A stretch of 64,000 bases of DNA. Source: DUPU01 sp050952465 (GTDB taxonomy: Bacteria > Bacillota > Dehalobacteriia > Dehalobacteriales > Dehalobacteriaceae). Each line of letters opens with the position of its first letter. The stretch's first letter is position 1. The stretch covers positions 124,001 to 188,000 of the forward strand of contig JBMNKZ010000006.1 in the NCBI GenBank assembly GCA_050952465.1, read 5' to 3'. Position numbers and translations under genes: made by a program. This document shows positions 1-8,252 of the stretch, piece by piece. Below the pieces are notes generated by a model. The model was not told the origin of the DNA. It made no database searches and was given only the letters and a program-made list of their open reading frames with translations.

Positions 1-1
1 C

Positions 2-376
2 TCCAAAGTTGTGGAAAAACCCATTATATATTCTTTGATTAAAGACTATGGTTTAATTCCGAACATCTTAAAAGCGGAGATTAATCCTCATAAAGAAGGA
101 TATCTGGTAGTGGAAGTGACGGGGGAAAACCATCAGTATGCCGAAGGTATTGAGTACCTGAGTTCTTTGGGGGTTTCCATTGATGCTTTAGATGAAAAGG
201 TGACCTGGATTGAGGAAAAATGTATCCAATGCGGTCTTTGTACGGGATTATGCCCCACCCAGGCCTTGAAAATGAATCGTCCCTCCATGAATGTCACCTT
301 TGAGGGAGAAAAATGTATTGTTTGCGAAATGTGTGTCAAAAGTTGTCCGGCAAAAGCTGTGGAACTACATTTTTAA
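2..376 (+). CDS. NIL-domain 4Fe-4S ferredoxin protein, 5' end outside the window
   Basis: The reading frame is open to the window edge, and residues before the first possible GTG (11) still look like a NIL domain, so the N-terminus is missing. The N-terminal part (KPIIYSLIKDYGL onward) is a NIL substrate-binding fold. The C-terminal half carries two 4Fe-4S motifs, CIQCGLCTGLCP and CIVCEMCVKSCP. Proteins of this type act with COG1900 proteins in anaerobic homocysteine synthesis (Methanosarcina MA1822). The next gene is a COG2122 protein tied to the same process, which supports that role by context. The fold is clear; the pathway role is inferred. Confidence 0.85.
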   Translation, partial: SKVVEKPIIYSLIKDYGLIPNILKAEINPHKEGYLVVEVTGENHQYAEGIEYLSSLGVSIDALDEKVTWIEEKCIQCGLCTGLCPTQALKMNRPSMNVTFEGEKCIVCEMCVKSCPAKAVELHF

Positions 377-395
377 TAAACTTTTGTGGCTTTAT

Positions 396-430
396 GTCAT
401 CCTGAGGTCGGAACGCCAGAAGGATCTTTA
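396..430. repeat. dispersed ATCCTGAG...GAAGGAT repeat, copy 1
   Basis: An imperfect palindrome, ATCCTGAG...AGAAGGATCTTT, lies between the ferredoxin gene and the UPF0280 gene. Related copies lie near 15140-15166 (inverted) and 27150-27175. It resembles the short intergenic palindromes common in Clostridia. Function unknown. Confidence 0.5.
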
Positions 431-471
431 AGATTAATAATTACCAACTACTTGGCAGGGGATGAACAGCA

Positions 472-1206
472 ATGTATGTAGAAAGGAAATACCGGGGTGA
501 ATTATCTTCGGATTTAACGTCATTTAATGTAAAAATTAAAGAAACAGACTTACTGATTTCACTTAAGCCCCAAGATATTACGCCGGAAATAAAAGATAAG
601 ATTACCCAGTACATCTTTCTCCTTCGTAATGAGCTGGAAAAATACATTGAGGAGGATTCCGATTTTCTTCATACTCTGAATCCTTATTTGGTGAGACCGG
701 GAGCACCTGCTATTGCTTTTGAGATGGCAAAATGCGCCAATATGGCCGGTGTTGGTCCGATGGCTGCAGTAGCGGGAGGATTTGCTCAAATGGTAGGAAA
801 GTATGCAGGCCAGTTTTCTCAAGAAGTGATTGTGGAAAACGGGGGAGACATTTATCTAAAATCATCAAAAGTAAGAAAGATTGGCATCTTTGCCGGTTCG
901 TCTCCTTTCAGCGGGCGCATTGCCCTGAAAATTCAACCATCCAAGACTCCTTTGGGCGTATGTACTTCATCCGGAACGGTGGGCCCGTCTCTAAGCTTTG
1001 GTAAAGCTGATGCCGTTGTGATTATGGCAAGATCGGCCTTTTTGGCTGATGCCTGCGCCACGGCAACGGGAAACAGAGTGACTACTCCGGCAGATTTTAA
1101 TCAGGCGATGGAGTTTGCCCGAAAAATTAATGGGGTTAACGGGATTTTATTAATTAAGGACGATAAAATGGCTGCTTGGGGTTCTATTGAGATCGCGCCT
1201 GTTTAA
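472..1206 (+). CDS. UPF0280 family protein (COG2122, ApbE-like)
   Basis: This 244-residue protein shows the UPF0280 signature: APAIAFEMAKCANMAGVGPMAAVAGG near residue 80, VENGGDIYL near 122, FAGSSPFSGRIAL, then GVCTSSGTVG and LSFGKADAVV, followed by a run of small residues (ADACATATGN). The family is distantly related to the flavin transferase ApbE. Methanosarcina MA1715 belongs to COG2122 and helps sulfide assimilation into homocysteine. The preceding NIL-ferredoxin gene fits the same module. No signal peptide or membrane segment is visible, so it is probably cytoplasmic. The family call is strong; the metabolic role is inferred. Confidence 0.88.
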   Translation: MYVERKYRGELSSDLTSFNVKIKETDLLISLKPQDITPEIKDKITQYIFLLRNELEKYIEEDSDFLHTLNPYLVRPGAPAIAFEMAKCANMAGVGPMAAVAGGFAQMVGKYAGQFSQEVIVENGGDIYLKSSKVRKIGIFAGSSPFSGRIALKIQPSKTPLGVCTSSGTVGPSLSFGKADAVVIMARSAFLADACATATGNRVTTPADFNQAMEFARKINGVNGILLIKDDKMAAWGSIEIAPV

Positions 1207-1329
1207 CATCCCTTGGTACAGTTCCCTAGCTTAGGGCTTTCCCGGGAGTGGTTTCTATGTTAAAATTATTAAAGAAAGTATTTTAAGAGATGATATTCTT
1301 AGGGTGAGAGAGAAAGAGAGGGGTTATTT

Positions 1330-2079
1330 ATGGCCGGCCATTCCAAGTGGGCAAATATTAAACGTAAAAAAGAAAAAGTAGATGGAGTAAAAGGTGCTGT
1401 CTTTACGAAGATCTCCAAAGAAATCATGGTAGCAGTGAAGCAGGGAGGACCGGATCCAGATGGTAATTTTCGTCTAAAGCTTTGTATTCAAAAAGCAAAG
1501 GCTAATAATATGCCCAACGATAACATTAACAGGGCAATCCAAAAGGCTTCCGGCGGTACCGAAGGAGAAAATTTTGAAGAAATTTTTTATGAAGGATATG
1601 GACCGGGCGGAATTGCAATATTATTAGAAATTCTCACTGACAATCGCAATCGTACCGCCAGCGAAATTAGATATCTCTTTTCCAGAAATGGCGGGAATCT
1701 GGGGGAAACTGGCTGCGTAGCCTGGATGTTTGACAGAAAAGGTCGTTTAACAGTTAATATGGAAGACCAAGATGAAGATGAGTTGATGATGCTGGCTTTG
1801 GAAGCTGGCGCCGAGGACTTTAAATCAGAGGACGGAGTGGGCGAAATTATCACGGAAACGGATGCCCTTGAGGAAGTGCGTAATTATATTGTGGATAAGG
1901 GCATAGAAATTCAAGAAGCTGAAGTGACCATGATTCCTCAAAACACAGTAGAGGTTTCTGATTTAGATCAAGCTAAGAAACTAATGAAACTGATAGATAG
2001 TTTAGAGGATCATGATGATGTGCAGAATGTTTATGGAAATTTTGATATTCCGGAAGGCATTTTGGAACAACTAGAATAG
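1330..2079 (+). CDS. yebC: YebC/PmpR family regulator / translation factor
   Basis: The 249-residue product begins with the family hallmark MAGHSKWANIKRKK and continues with FTKISKEIMVAVKQGG and NMPNDNINRAIQKASGG. The length is normal for YebC. Members are described as DNA-binding regulators and, more recently, as factors that relieve ribosome stalling at proline-rich sequences. A strong ribosome site (gagagagagg type) precedes the ATG. It is followed by a bofC-like gene and ruvCAB, the usual neighbourhood of yebC in Firmicutes. Confidence 0.95.
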   Translation: MAGHSKWANIKRKKEKVDGVKGAVFTKISKEIMVAVKQGGPDPDGNFRLKLCIQKAKANNMPNDNINRAIQKASGGTEGENFEEIFYEGYGPGGIAILLEILTDNRNRTASEIRYLFSRNGGNLGETGCVAWMFDRKGRLTVNMEDQDEDELMMLALEAGAEDFKSEDGVGEIITETDALEEVRNYIVDKGIEIQEAEVTMIPQNTVEVSDLDQAKKLMKLIDSLEDHDDVQNVYGNFDIPEGILEQLE

Positions 2080-2163
2080 TAGTTAATTAATTTTAGTATA
2101 TTAATCCCACTATATGGTAATAATACATTTTTGAAGTATGATGTATCGTAGGTGGGATATTTT

Positions 2164-2739
2164 ATGTTCAGAAAACGCATAAGTTGGATTGTTCTGACAT
2201 TTGCTTTAGCTTGGCTGGTTAGTTTTACTTTATCTTATTGGGTGGCAGATTCTACATTTTGGAAGGATTATATAAAAAAACCTTTAATAGAACAAAATCC
2301 GGTAATTAACCAAGCCCAGGCTGTGGGTATGATCCCCGGCAATACCAAGATCAAGGAAGAAATATATTATACCAAGTGCAAGCATTTAATCCAGAGGGAG
2401 ATCATGGCAGAGGAAGCTTATCCGGAAGCTAACGAAGAAACACTGAAAGCTGAAGGGTGGACATTATACCATAATCGTGATGGGAGTATTACAATTTTTA
2501 AAAATGTAGATGGTTTATGCCCGGAGGATGCTCAAAAACGTCACTTAGGAGTGTCAGAAGAGTTTGTTTGCATCATTGAAGGACCGGTGGGTGTAGACGG
2601 TGACATTCTAGAAATCTTGGATATTAAGGTTAATAACCTGCCCCAGGAGTGGCAGGACAAGGTAAGAAAAGGAGAACTTGATTTTTCCAGCGAGCAAGAA
2701 TTACTAGAGGCTTTAGACAGTATCGATGAATATGAATAA
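2164..2739 (+). CDS. BofC-like forespore regulator
   Basis: The start is placed at ATG 2164 (MFRKRISWIV), because the purine-rich GGTGGGAT sits the right distance before it; a GTG at 2152 would add four residues. An N-terminal hydrophobic segment (about residues 6-26) acts as signal or anchor. The C-terminal part, GWTLYHNRDGSITIFKNVDGLCPEDAQKRHLGVSEEFVCIIEG split over residues 100-145, resembles the BofC C-terminal domain. In Bacillus, BofC restrains the SpoIVB protease and so the timing of pro-sigma-K processing. sigK is also in this window. The relationship is moderate, so no symbol is given. Confidence 0.7.
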   Translation: MFRKRISWIVLTFALAWLVSFTLSYWVADSTFWKDYIKKPLIEQNPVINQAQAVGMIPGNTKIKEEIYYTKCKHLIQREIMAEEAYPEANEETLKAEGWTLYHNRDGSITIFKNVDGLCPEDAQKRHLGVSEEFVCIIEGPVGVDGDILEILDIKVNNLPQEWQDKVRKGELDFSSEQELLEALDSIDEYE

Positions 2740-2746
2740 AAATTAG

Positions 2747-2768
2747 TGGGCAGGCACCGAGACCTGCC
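2747..2768 (+). other. hairpin between bofC-like gene and ruvC
   Basis: GGGCAGG and CCTGCCC form a stem just after the bofC-like stop codon. It lacks a clear T-run, so termination is uncertain. Confidence 0.4.
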
Positions 2769-2875
2769 CATTCACTTGTTCCCATTTGGCAGGATATCCT
2801 ATTGCCTTTGTCGAATATGTATTACTATATAATTTCTGGAAAGTCCTAATATCTACGCTATAAGGAGCAGGAAAA

Positions 2876-3376
2876 TTGATAATTCTAGGTATAGATCCTG
2901 GAACTGCTATTACCGGGTTCGGGGTTTTAGAAACACTAGGCAATAGGTTTAAGTTGCTTGATTACGGATGTATTCGGACAGAAGCCGGAGTTTTATTGCA
3001 GCACCGGTTGGAAAAAATATATCAGGGTATGACGGTTTTATTTGATCGCTGGCATCCTGAGGAAGTAGCCATTGAAGAATTATTTTTTAATAAAAACACC
3101 AGGACAGCCTTGACCGTAGGACATGCCAGGGGAGTTATTTTTTTGGCCGCGGCTCATCATCATGTGGTGGTGCAGGAATATACTCCTTTACAAGTCAAAC
3201 AATCTGTGGTTGGATATGGTCGAGCCGATAAGCAACAAGTCCAATATATGGTGAAGACCATCTTAAACCTTTCAACTCTGCCCAAACCTGATGATGCGGC
3301 AGATGCTTTAGCCATTGCCATTTGCCATGCTCATTCCCGCATAACTGCTAAAAATATCAGTCAAAAGGAGAGATAA
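2876..3376 (+). CDS. ruvC: Holliday junction resolvase RuvC
   Basis: RuvC cuts four-way junctions that RuvAB has migrated. The 166-residue protein has the catalytic acidic residues of the RNase H-like fold: D7 in ILGIDPGT, the glutamates in IEELFF near 67, and the DDAADA cluster at 139-144. It starts with TTG after GGAGCAGG. The ruvA start follows four bases after the stop, so ruvC, ruvA and ruvB form one operon. Confidence 0.96.
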   Translation: MIILGIDPGTAITGFGVLETLGNRFKLLDYGCIRTEAGVLLQHRLEKIYQGMTVLFDRWHPEEVAIEELFFNKNTRTALTVGHARGVIFLAAAHHHVVVQEYTPLQVKQSVVGYGRADKQQVQYMVKTILNLSTLPKPDDAADALAIAICHAHSRITAKNISQKER

Positions 3377-3380
3377 GCTT

Positions 3381-3989
3381 TTGATCAGTTTTATAAAGGG
3401 TGTTCTTTTTGCCCTGGAGGAAGATAACGCCATCATTGATGTAGGGGGTGTGGGTTATCACCTGTTAATTCCTCCTCGTGTATTTCCCCAGGATAAAAAA
3501 CCGGGGGATGAGGTTTTCTTTTATACTTACTTACAAATCAAGGAAGATAGCTGGCAGCTTTTTGGATTTCCCCAAAAAGAACAGCTGGAGGTTTTTCGCT
3601 TGCTAATTAGTGTATCAGGTATCGGTGCTAAATTAGGCCTAGCCGTTTTAAACCATTTTTCTTATCAAGAAGTTATAGCCCTTATCACAGCAGGTGACAG
3701 CCGAGGTTTAAGCAGTGTACCTGGAATTGGTAAGAAAATTGCCCAGCGCTTGGTGTTAGAATTAAAGGATAAATTTAAGAAAATGAATCAGGGTCAGCAA
3801 TCGGAAGGAACATCCCCTGGGATTTCGGATCATTCCATAAATCAAGATGTAGTTCTGGCATTAACCCAATTAGGATATTCTGCTCCGGAAGCCCGGAGTG
3901 CCTGTATCAGGGCCTATAATGCCCTAGGTTCGGGGGCAGATACTCAGGAATTGATTAAAGGGGCCTTAAAACTCTTAGGGAAATTCTAA
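3381..3989 (+). CDS. ruvA: Holliday junction branch migration protein RuvA
   Basis: RuvA forms the tetramer that holds the junction flat for RuvB. The 202-residue product has an OB-fold N-terminal domain (MISFIKGVLFALEEDNAIIDVGG), helix-hairpin-helix segments (VSGIGAKLGLAVL and VPGIGKKIAQRLVLEL) and a C-terminal domain III (VLALTQLGYSAPEA) that contacts RuvB. A TTG start follows closely on ruvC. Confidence 0.96.
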   Translation: MISFIKGVLFALEEDNAIIDVGGVGYHLLIPPRVFPQDKKPGDEVFFYTYLQIKEDSWQLFGFPQKEQLEVFRLLISVSGIGAKLGLAVLNHFSYQEVIALITAGDSRGLSSVPGIGKKIAQRLVLELKDKFKKMNQGQQSEGTSPGISDHSINQDVVLALTQLGYSAPEARSACIRAYNALGSGADTQELIKGALKLLGKF

Positions 3990-4034
3990 AAAATTGACTT
4001 CAGGAGAGCCGTCCCCCTGGTTGGAGGTATATTA

Positions 4035-5090
4035 ATGGAAGAAGAGAGAATTATATCGTCGTCAATGAAGGCTGAAGATATAGATAGTGAGATCAATAAT
4101 GTGCGACCGATGAATTTTAGCGAGTATATTGGTCAGGATAAGGTGAAAAATAATTTGGAAATATTTATTCAGGCAGCCCGTAACAGAGGTGAATCCCTGG
4201 ATCACGTACTACTTTATGGCCCTCCGGGACTTGGGAAAACCACTTTGGCCAATATTATTGCCAATGAATTAAATGTTCATATTCGTACCACTTCAGGCCC
4301 GGCCATTGAGCGGCCTGGGGATTTGGCAGCAATTCTCACCAGTTTGGAGGCAAAAGATGTCCTGTTTATTGATGAGATTCACCGTTTGAACCGCACTGTG
4401 GAAGAAGTGCTTTATCCTGCCATGGAGGACTTTTGTATTGATATAATTATCGGGAAGGGGCCCAGTGCCCGGACACTCCGTCTGGATTTACCTAAGTTTA
4501 CCCTGATTGGTGCCACCACTAGAGCAGGTATGCTTTCTGCCCCGTTAAGAGATAGGTTTGGGGTTATTTCTCGTTTGGAATATTACCGGGAAGAAGACCT
4601 GATTAAGATTATTAAAAGGGCAGCAGCCATTTTGGGTGTGGAAATAACTCCGGAAGGTGCCAAAGAAATAGCCCGCCGTTCCCGGGGGACACCAAGAATT
4701 GCCAACCGACTCCTTAGACGTATCCGGGATTATGCGGAAATTAAAGCGGATAGTGTGATCAACGAAGAAGTCGCTGTATCCGGGTTGACCCAACTGGAGG
4801 TAGACCCATTAGGTCTGGATAAAACTGATCGAAAAATGATGTTAAGTATTATCAAAAAATTTGCCGGTGGTCCCGTAGGCTTAGAAACTATTGCCGCCAC
4901 CATCAGTGAATCTGCCGATACCGTTGAGGATGTTTATGAACCTTATTTAATGCAATTGGGCTTTTTAAACCGAACGCCCAGAGGACGCATGGCCACAGTA
5001 GAGGCCTATCGTTATTTTGACTGTCCGGTGCCCAAGCACTTGGAAGAATTAGAGCAATACACAATTTTCCAGGAAGAAGGTAATTCCTAA
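4035..5090 (+). CDS. ruvB: Holliday junction DNA helicase RuvB
   Basis: RuvB is the AAA+ motor of branch migration. The 351-residue protein has Walker A GPPGLGKTT (62-70), Walker B FIDEIH (111-116), the sensor segment TLIGATTRAG and a winged-helix C-terminus (GLETIAATISE to RGRMAT). The stop codon is directly followed by the queH ATG with no gap, so the two are probably translated as one unit. Confidence 0.97.
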   Translation: MEEERIISSSMKAEDIDSEINNVRPMNFSEYIGQDKVKNNLEIFIQAARNRGESLDHVLLYGPPGLGKTTLANIIANELNVHIRTTSGPAIERPGDLAAILTSLEAKDVLFIDEIHRLNRTVEEVLYPAMEDFCIDIIIGKGPSARTLRLDLPKFTLIGATTRAGMLSAPLRDRFGVISRLEYYREEDLIKIIKRAAAILGVEITPEGAKEIARRSRGTPRIANRLLRRIRDYAEIKADSVINEEVAVSGLTQLEVDPLGLDKTDRKMMLSIIKKFAGGPVGLETIAATISESADTVEDVYEPYLMQLGFLNRTPRGRMATVEAYRYFDCPVPKHLEELEQYTIFQEEGNS

Positions 5091-5627
5091 ATGAATATTT
5101 TATTGCATTCCTGCTGTGGCCCTTGTGCCACCTATCCTGTCAAGAAATTGCAGGAAATGGGTCATGATGTGAGCGGATTTTTTTATAACCCCAATATCCA
5201 TCCCTATAAAGAATATGAAAAACGCTTGCTCACTTTTCAAGACTATGCGAAAAAAAAGGGGATAAAAACTATCATTAAAGACGATTATGCATTAGAAAAA
5301 TTTTTAAGGATGACGGCCTACCGGGAGAATATCCGCTGCCAATTTTGTTACCGGATGCGCTTAGATGAGACGGCAAAACTGGCCAAGGAACAAAATTTTG
5401 AGGCATTTTCCACTACTCTTTTAGTCAGCCCTTATCAAAAACATGAGTTAATTAAAAAAGTCGGTGAGGAACTGGCCGAAGAATATCAAATTTCTTTTTT
5501 CTATCATGATTTTCGTGATGGATATCGGGAAGGCGTAAATATCTCCCGGGAAATGGGTTTATATCGTCAGCCTTTTTGTGGGTGTATTTACAGTGAAAGA
5601 GACAGGTATCGAAAGGAGCGGAAATAA
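5091..5627 (+). CDS. queH: epoxyqueuosine reductase QueH
   Basis: QueH carries out the last step of queuosine synthesis, reducing epoxyqueuosine in tRNA, and replaces QueG in many anaerobes. The 178-residue protein (formerly DUF208) shows the conserved cysteines: HSCCGPC at 7-12, the RCQFC motif near residue 83, and FCGC near the end. These bind an Fe-S cluster. It abuts ruvB and overlaps the next gene by one base. queA and tgt lie 4 kb downstream, so most of the late queuosine pathway is clustered here. Confidence 0.92.
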   Translation: MNILLHSCCGPCATYPVKKLQEMGHDVSGFFYNPNIHPYKEYEKRLLTFQDYAKKKGIKTIIKDDYALEKFLRMTAYRENIRCQFCYRMRLDETAKLAKEQNFEAFSTTLLVSPYQKHELIKKVGEELAEEYQISFFYHDFRDGYREGVNISREMGLYRQPFCGCIYSERDRYRKERK

Positions 5628-5845
5628 TGGACTGGCAGACATTAGGTAGGTTACTTATCGGTATCGGTGCTTTACTATTGTTTTTAGGCATCATTCTTTT
5701 TGGACTAGGTAGGTTTTTAAATATTGGGTCCTTGCCGGGAGACATTGTTTATAAAAAAGGTAATTTTACCTTCTACTTTCCCATTGTTACTTGCATTATT
5801 ATAAGCATCATTATTTCTTTTTTATTAAGGATTTTTCAGAGATAG
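5627..5845 (+). CDS. DUF2905 small membrane protein
   Basis: The ATG overlaps the queH stop (TAATG), showing translational coupling. The 72-residue product has two hydrophobic segments (about 8-28 and 49-68) around a short loop with the family motif FLNIGSLPGDIVYKKGNFTFYFPI. DUF2905 proteins often follow ruvB or queH in Clostridia. Function unknown. Confidence 0.85.
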   Translation: MDWQTLGRLLIGIGALLLFLGIILFGLGRFLNIGSLPGDIVYKKGNFTFYFPIVTCIIISIIISFLLRIFQR

Positions 5846-5896
5846 TACCCCCAAAAACTATGTTTGACCTGCGAATAATATAGCGACGGGCAGGTG

Positions 5897-6628
5897 ATGG
5901 CTTTGGAAGAATTGGACACCTTAATATTAAGTGCCCAAGCAGGTCACCGAGATGCCAGAGAGGAATTAATTGAACGCTTCCGACCTCTGGTAATAAAAAC
6001 TGCCTCCTCTTTAAGCGGAAAATTTATTGATGCAGCCAGAGATGATCAAGTGAGTATCGGATTGCTCGCAGTAAATCAGGCCATCGATACCTATAGAACA
6101 GAAGGAGGGGCCAGTTTTTTTAGTTATGCCGAAATTTTGGTTAAGAGACGTTTAATAGATCATTATCGCCGTGAAAAGCGTTTAGGTAAAGCAATTCCTT
6201 TTTCCAGCTTAGGCAGGGAAACACAAGAAGAAAATGAAAATTTGATAAATATGATTGAACACCGGCAAGCCTTAGAGGAGTTTCAAAAAGAACAGGAAAA
6301 TATTGAGCGCCGGGAAGAAATTATCTTGTATACAAAGAAACTAGAAGATTACGGTATTAAGTTTAGTGACTTAGTAAAAATTGCCCCAAAACACGAAGAT
6401 GCTCGTTTGAGAGCTCTTGAGGTTGCTAGATTGATAGCTGGCAACTCTGAATTAAAGGCATATTTGGAAAGGAAAAAGGAATTGCCTTTAAAGCAAATAG
6501 AAGGCGCAGTTTCCGTTAGTCGAAAAACTCTAGAACGTCAAAGGAAATATATCATAGCTATGGCAATTATCATCTGCGGTGAATTTAAATTTTTGAGGGC
6601 ATATTTGCAAAAGGGAATTATCCGATAG
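5897..6628 (+). CDS. sigI: RNA polymerase sigma factor SigI
   Basis: SigI is a sigma-70 family factor that is kept inactive by a membrane anti-sigma factor, RsgI, encoded next. The protein has a region 2-like segment (LIERFRPLVIKTASSLSG, then QVSIGLLAVNQAIDTYRTEGGASFFSYAEILVKRRLID across residues 50-90) and a C-terminal helix-turn-helix region (LKQIEGAVSVSRKTLERQRKYI). GTG 5894 and ATG 5897 are adjacent possible starts; I use the ATG. In other species SigI responds to heat or to extracellular polysaccharide. Confidence 0.9.
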   Translation: MALEELDTLILSAQAGHRDAREELIERFRPLVIKTASSLSGKFIDAARDDQVSIGLLAVNQAIDTYRTEGGASFFSYAEILVKRRLIDHYRREKRLGKAIPFSSLGRETQEENENLINMIEHRQALEEFQKEQENIERREEIILYTKKLEDYGIKFSDLVKIAPKHEDARLRALEVARLIAGNSELKAYLERKKELPLKQIEGAVSVSRKTLERQRKYIIAMAIIICGEFKFLRAYLQKGIIR

Positions 6629-6642
6629 CTAAAAGTTCTAAA

Positions 6643-6663
6643 TGCTCCTTCAGAGGGAGTCAC
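6643..6663. repeat. CTCC...GAGGGAG short palindrome
   Basis: GCTCCTTCAGAGGGAGTCAC lies between sigI and rsgI. It resembles the CCCCCTC...GAGGGGG palindromes near 25660, 39116 and 44739, but is the weakest member. Function unknown. Confidence 0.3.
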
Positions 6664-6695
6664 AAACTCTGTTAGTAGGCTAGGGGGGAATATCT

Positions 6696-8112
6696 GTGCA
6701 GGAAAAAGCATTGGTTATGGAGGTAAATGAAGATCTAAATCGGGTGATATTACTGACCAGAGATGGACAGTTTATTTCCCGTCGGCTTTCCGGTGTATGC
6801 CCCCAAATAGGAGAGGAAATTTCTATTGGAGAAGAAAGAAATAAAAAGGGGCTATGGTATGCGGTAAGTATTTTAGTTGCAGCAGCGATGTTTTTTGTTA
6901 CCTTTTTTGCCGGAGGTTTATGGAATAAACTCATCATACCTTCTTTCGGAAATAGTGTGGTGGCATATGTGACGGTGGATATTAACCCCAGTGTGGAACT
7001 AGGCTTAGATAATGAAAACATTGTTGTTACCGTGCGACCGTTAAATGAGGATGCTAAGATTTTGTTGCAAGGAATAGTTTTAAAAGGACATACTTCGGAA
7101 GAAGCAGTGGATGTTTTTGTTGATGCTGCTGCCCAAAAAGGTTACTTAGCCCCGGAAAAGAAAAATCAAGTAATTATCAATGTTTCGAAAAAAGAGCCGG
7201 CAGAATCAGATGATCATCAAGTTAGTCAAATTATCGCGGAGCATGCTAAAAAAACTTTGGAGAAACAAAATGTAAATGCCAAAATTGAAGTGATTAATAC
7301 TGATTTTGAAGTTCGCGATAAAGCGGAGGAAGTAAATCTTTCAGCCGGCAAATATGCCATTCTGGTTGAGGCTAAAGAAGCAGGTTTAGATATTAATGTG
7401 AAAAGCATTCAGAAGTTTGGTGTAATTAAAGCTATAGAAAAAGCTGGCGGAAATCCTGAAGAAATAATTAAGTACGCTAAAGAAGAAAAGGACTTTTCAA
7501 AAAAAATAAATAAGTGGCAACAAGATTTAAAAACCAAACAGCAAGAAATAAAAGCAAATAATGAATTGACCAAGGAAGAAAAAAAAGAATGTTAGAAATG
7601 CTTTGAAAGAAATTAATAAATTATGGAAAGAACAATTGAAAGAAAAAAACAATAATGATATTAAGGAAAAGCTTGGTGAGAAATCTAAACAAAAAAACAA
7701 TAAAAAGCAGAGTATCGAACAAAAAGAAATCAAAGAAAAGCCAGACTCTGTTAATAAACTTGATCGAAATAAAATTATAAATGATAAGAATAAACAGGAT
7801 AAAGAAAAAGATAAAGTAAAACAAAAGGATAAAGAAAAAGAAAAGGACAATAGTAAGGGTAATAATAAAGAAAGAGATAATAATAAAAATACTGTAAAAG
7901 ATAAAGGTGAAGGCAAAGAAAAAGATATAGGGAAGTTGAAAAACCGGGATTGGGAAAAGGACCGAGATAAAGATCAAGATAGAAAGAATTATCAGGAGAC
8001 GGAAAAGGATAAAAATGAAGATAAAAAGATAGATAATGATAGGGATCAGAACCAAGAAAAGCACCGTACATCATTTTTAATCCTGCGAAAATTATTTGTT
8101 GGGAACGGTTAA
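6696..8112 (+). pseudogene. rsgI: anti-sigma-I factor RsgI, frame broken at an A8 tract
   Basis: The N-terminal cytoplasmic RsgI domain (residues 1-50) binds SigI. One membrane segment follows (about 55-75), then the conserved extracytoplasmic motif YVTVDINPSVELGLD. The first frame stops at 7595. Removing one A from the eight at 7579-7586 joins it to NVRNALKEINKLWKEQ and a long, very charged tail rich in K, E, D and N that runs to 8112. The join reads as natural protein, so the two frames are one gene. The A8 run could be a sequencing error, a slippage site or a phase switch. The tail is low complexity and may contact the cell wall. Confidence 0.8.
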
Positions 8113-8123
8113 TTAACCGTTCC
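8102..8123 (+). terminator. perfect palindrome after rsgI
   Basis: An 11-base arm GGAACGGTTAA is followed directly by its exact complement. It overlaps the rsgI stop codon. An AT-rich stretch follows rather than a clean T-run, so it may be a terminator for sigI-rsgI or a protein-binding site. Confidence 0.5.
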
Positions 8124-8252
8124 TAAATATTTTATTAACGCTGGATCTTATGATTTAACACTTTTTTATTTATTTTATCAGCGGGAATAAATGCAGGAAA
8201 AGGCAAGTTTTTGTCGAAGAAATAGTTACCAATTAGTGTACAAGGTGGTTTT

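Noticed and set aside
7527..8074. Minus-strand open frames opposite the rsgI tail
   Set aside because: They are artefacts of the K/E/D-rich low-complexity coding strand (poly F/I/L in reverse) with no ribosome sites.
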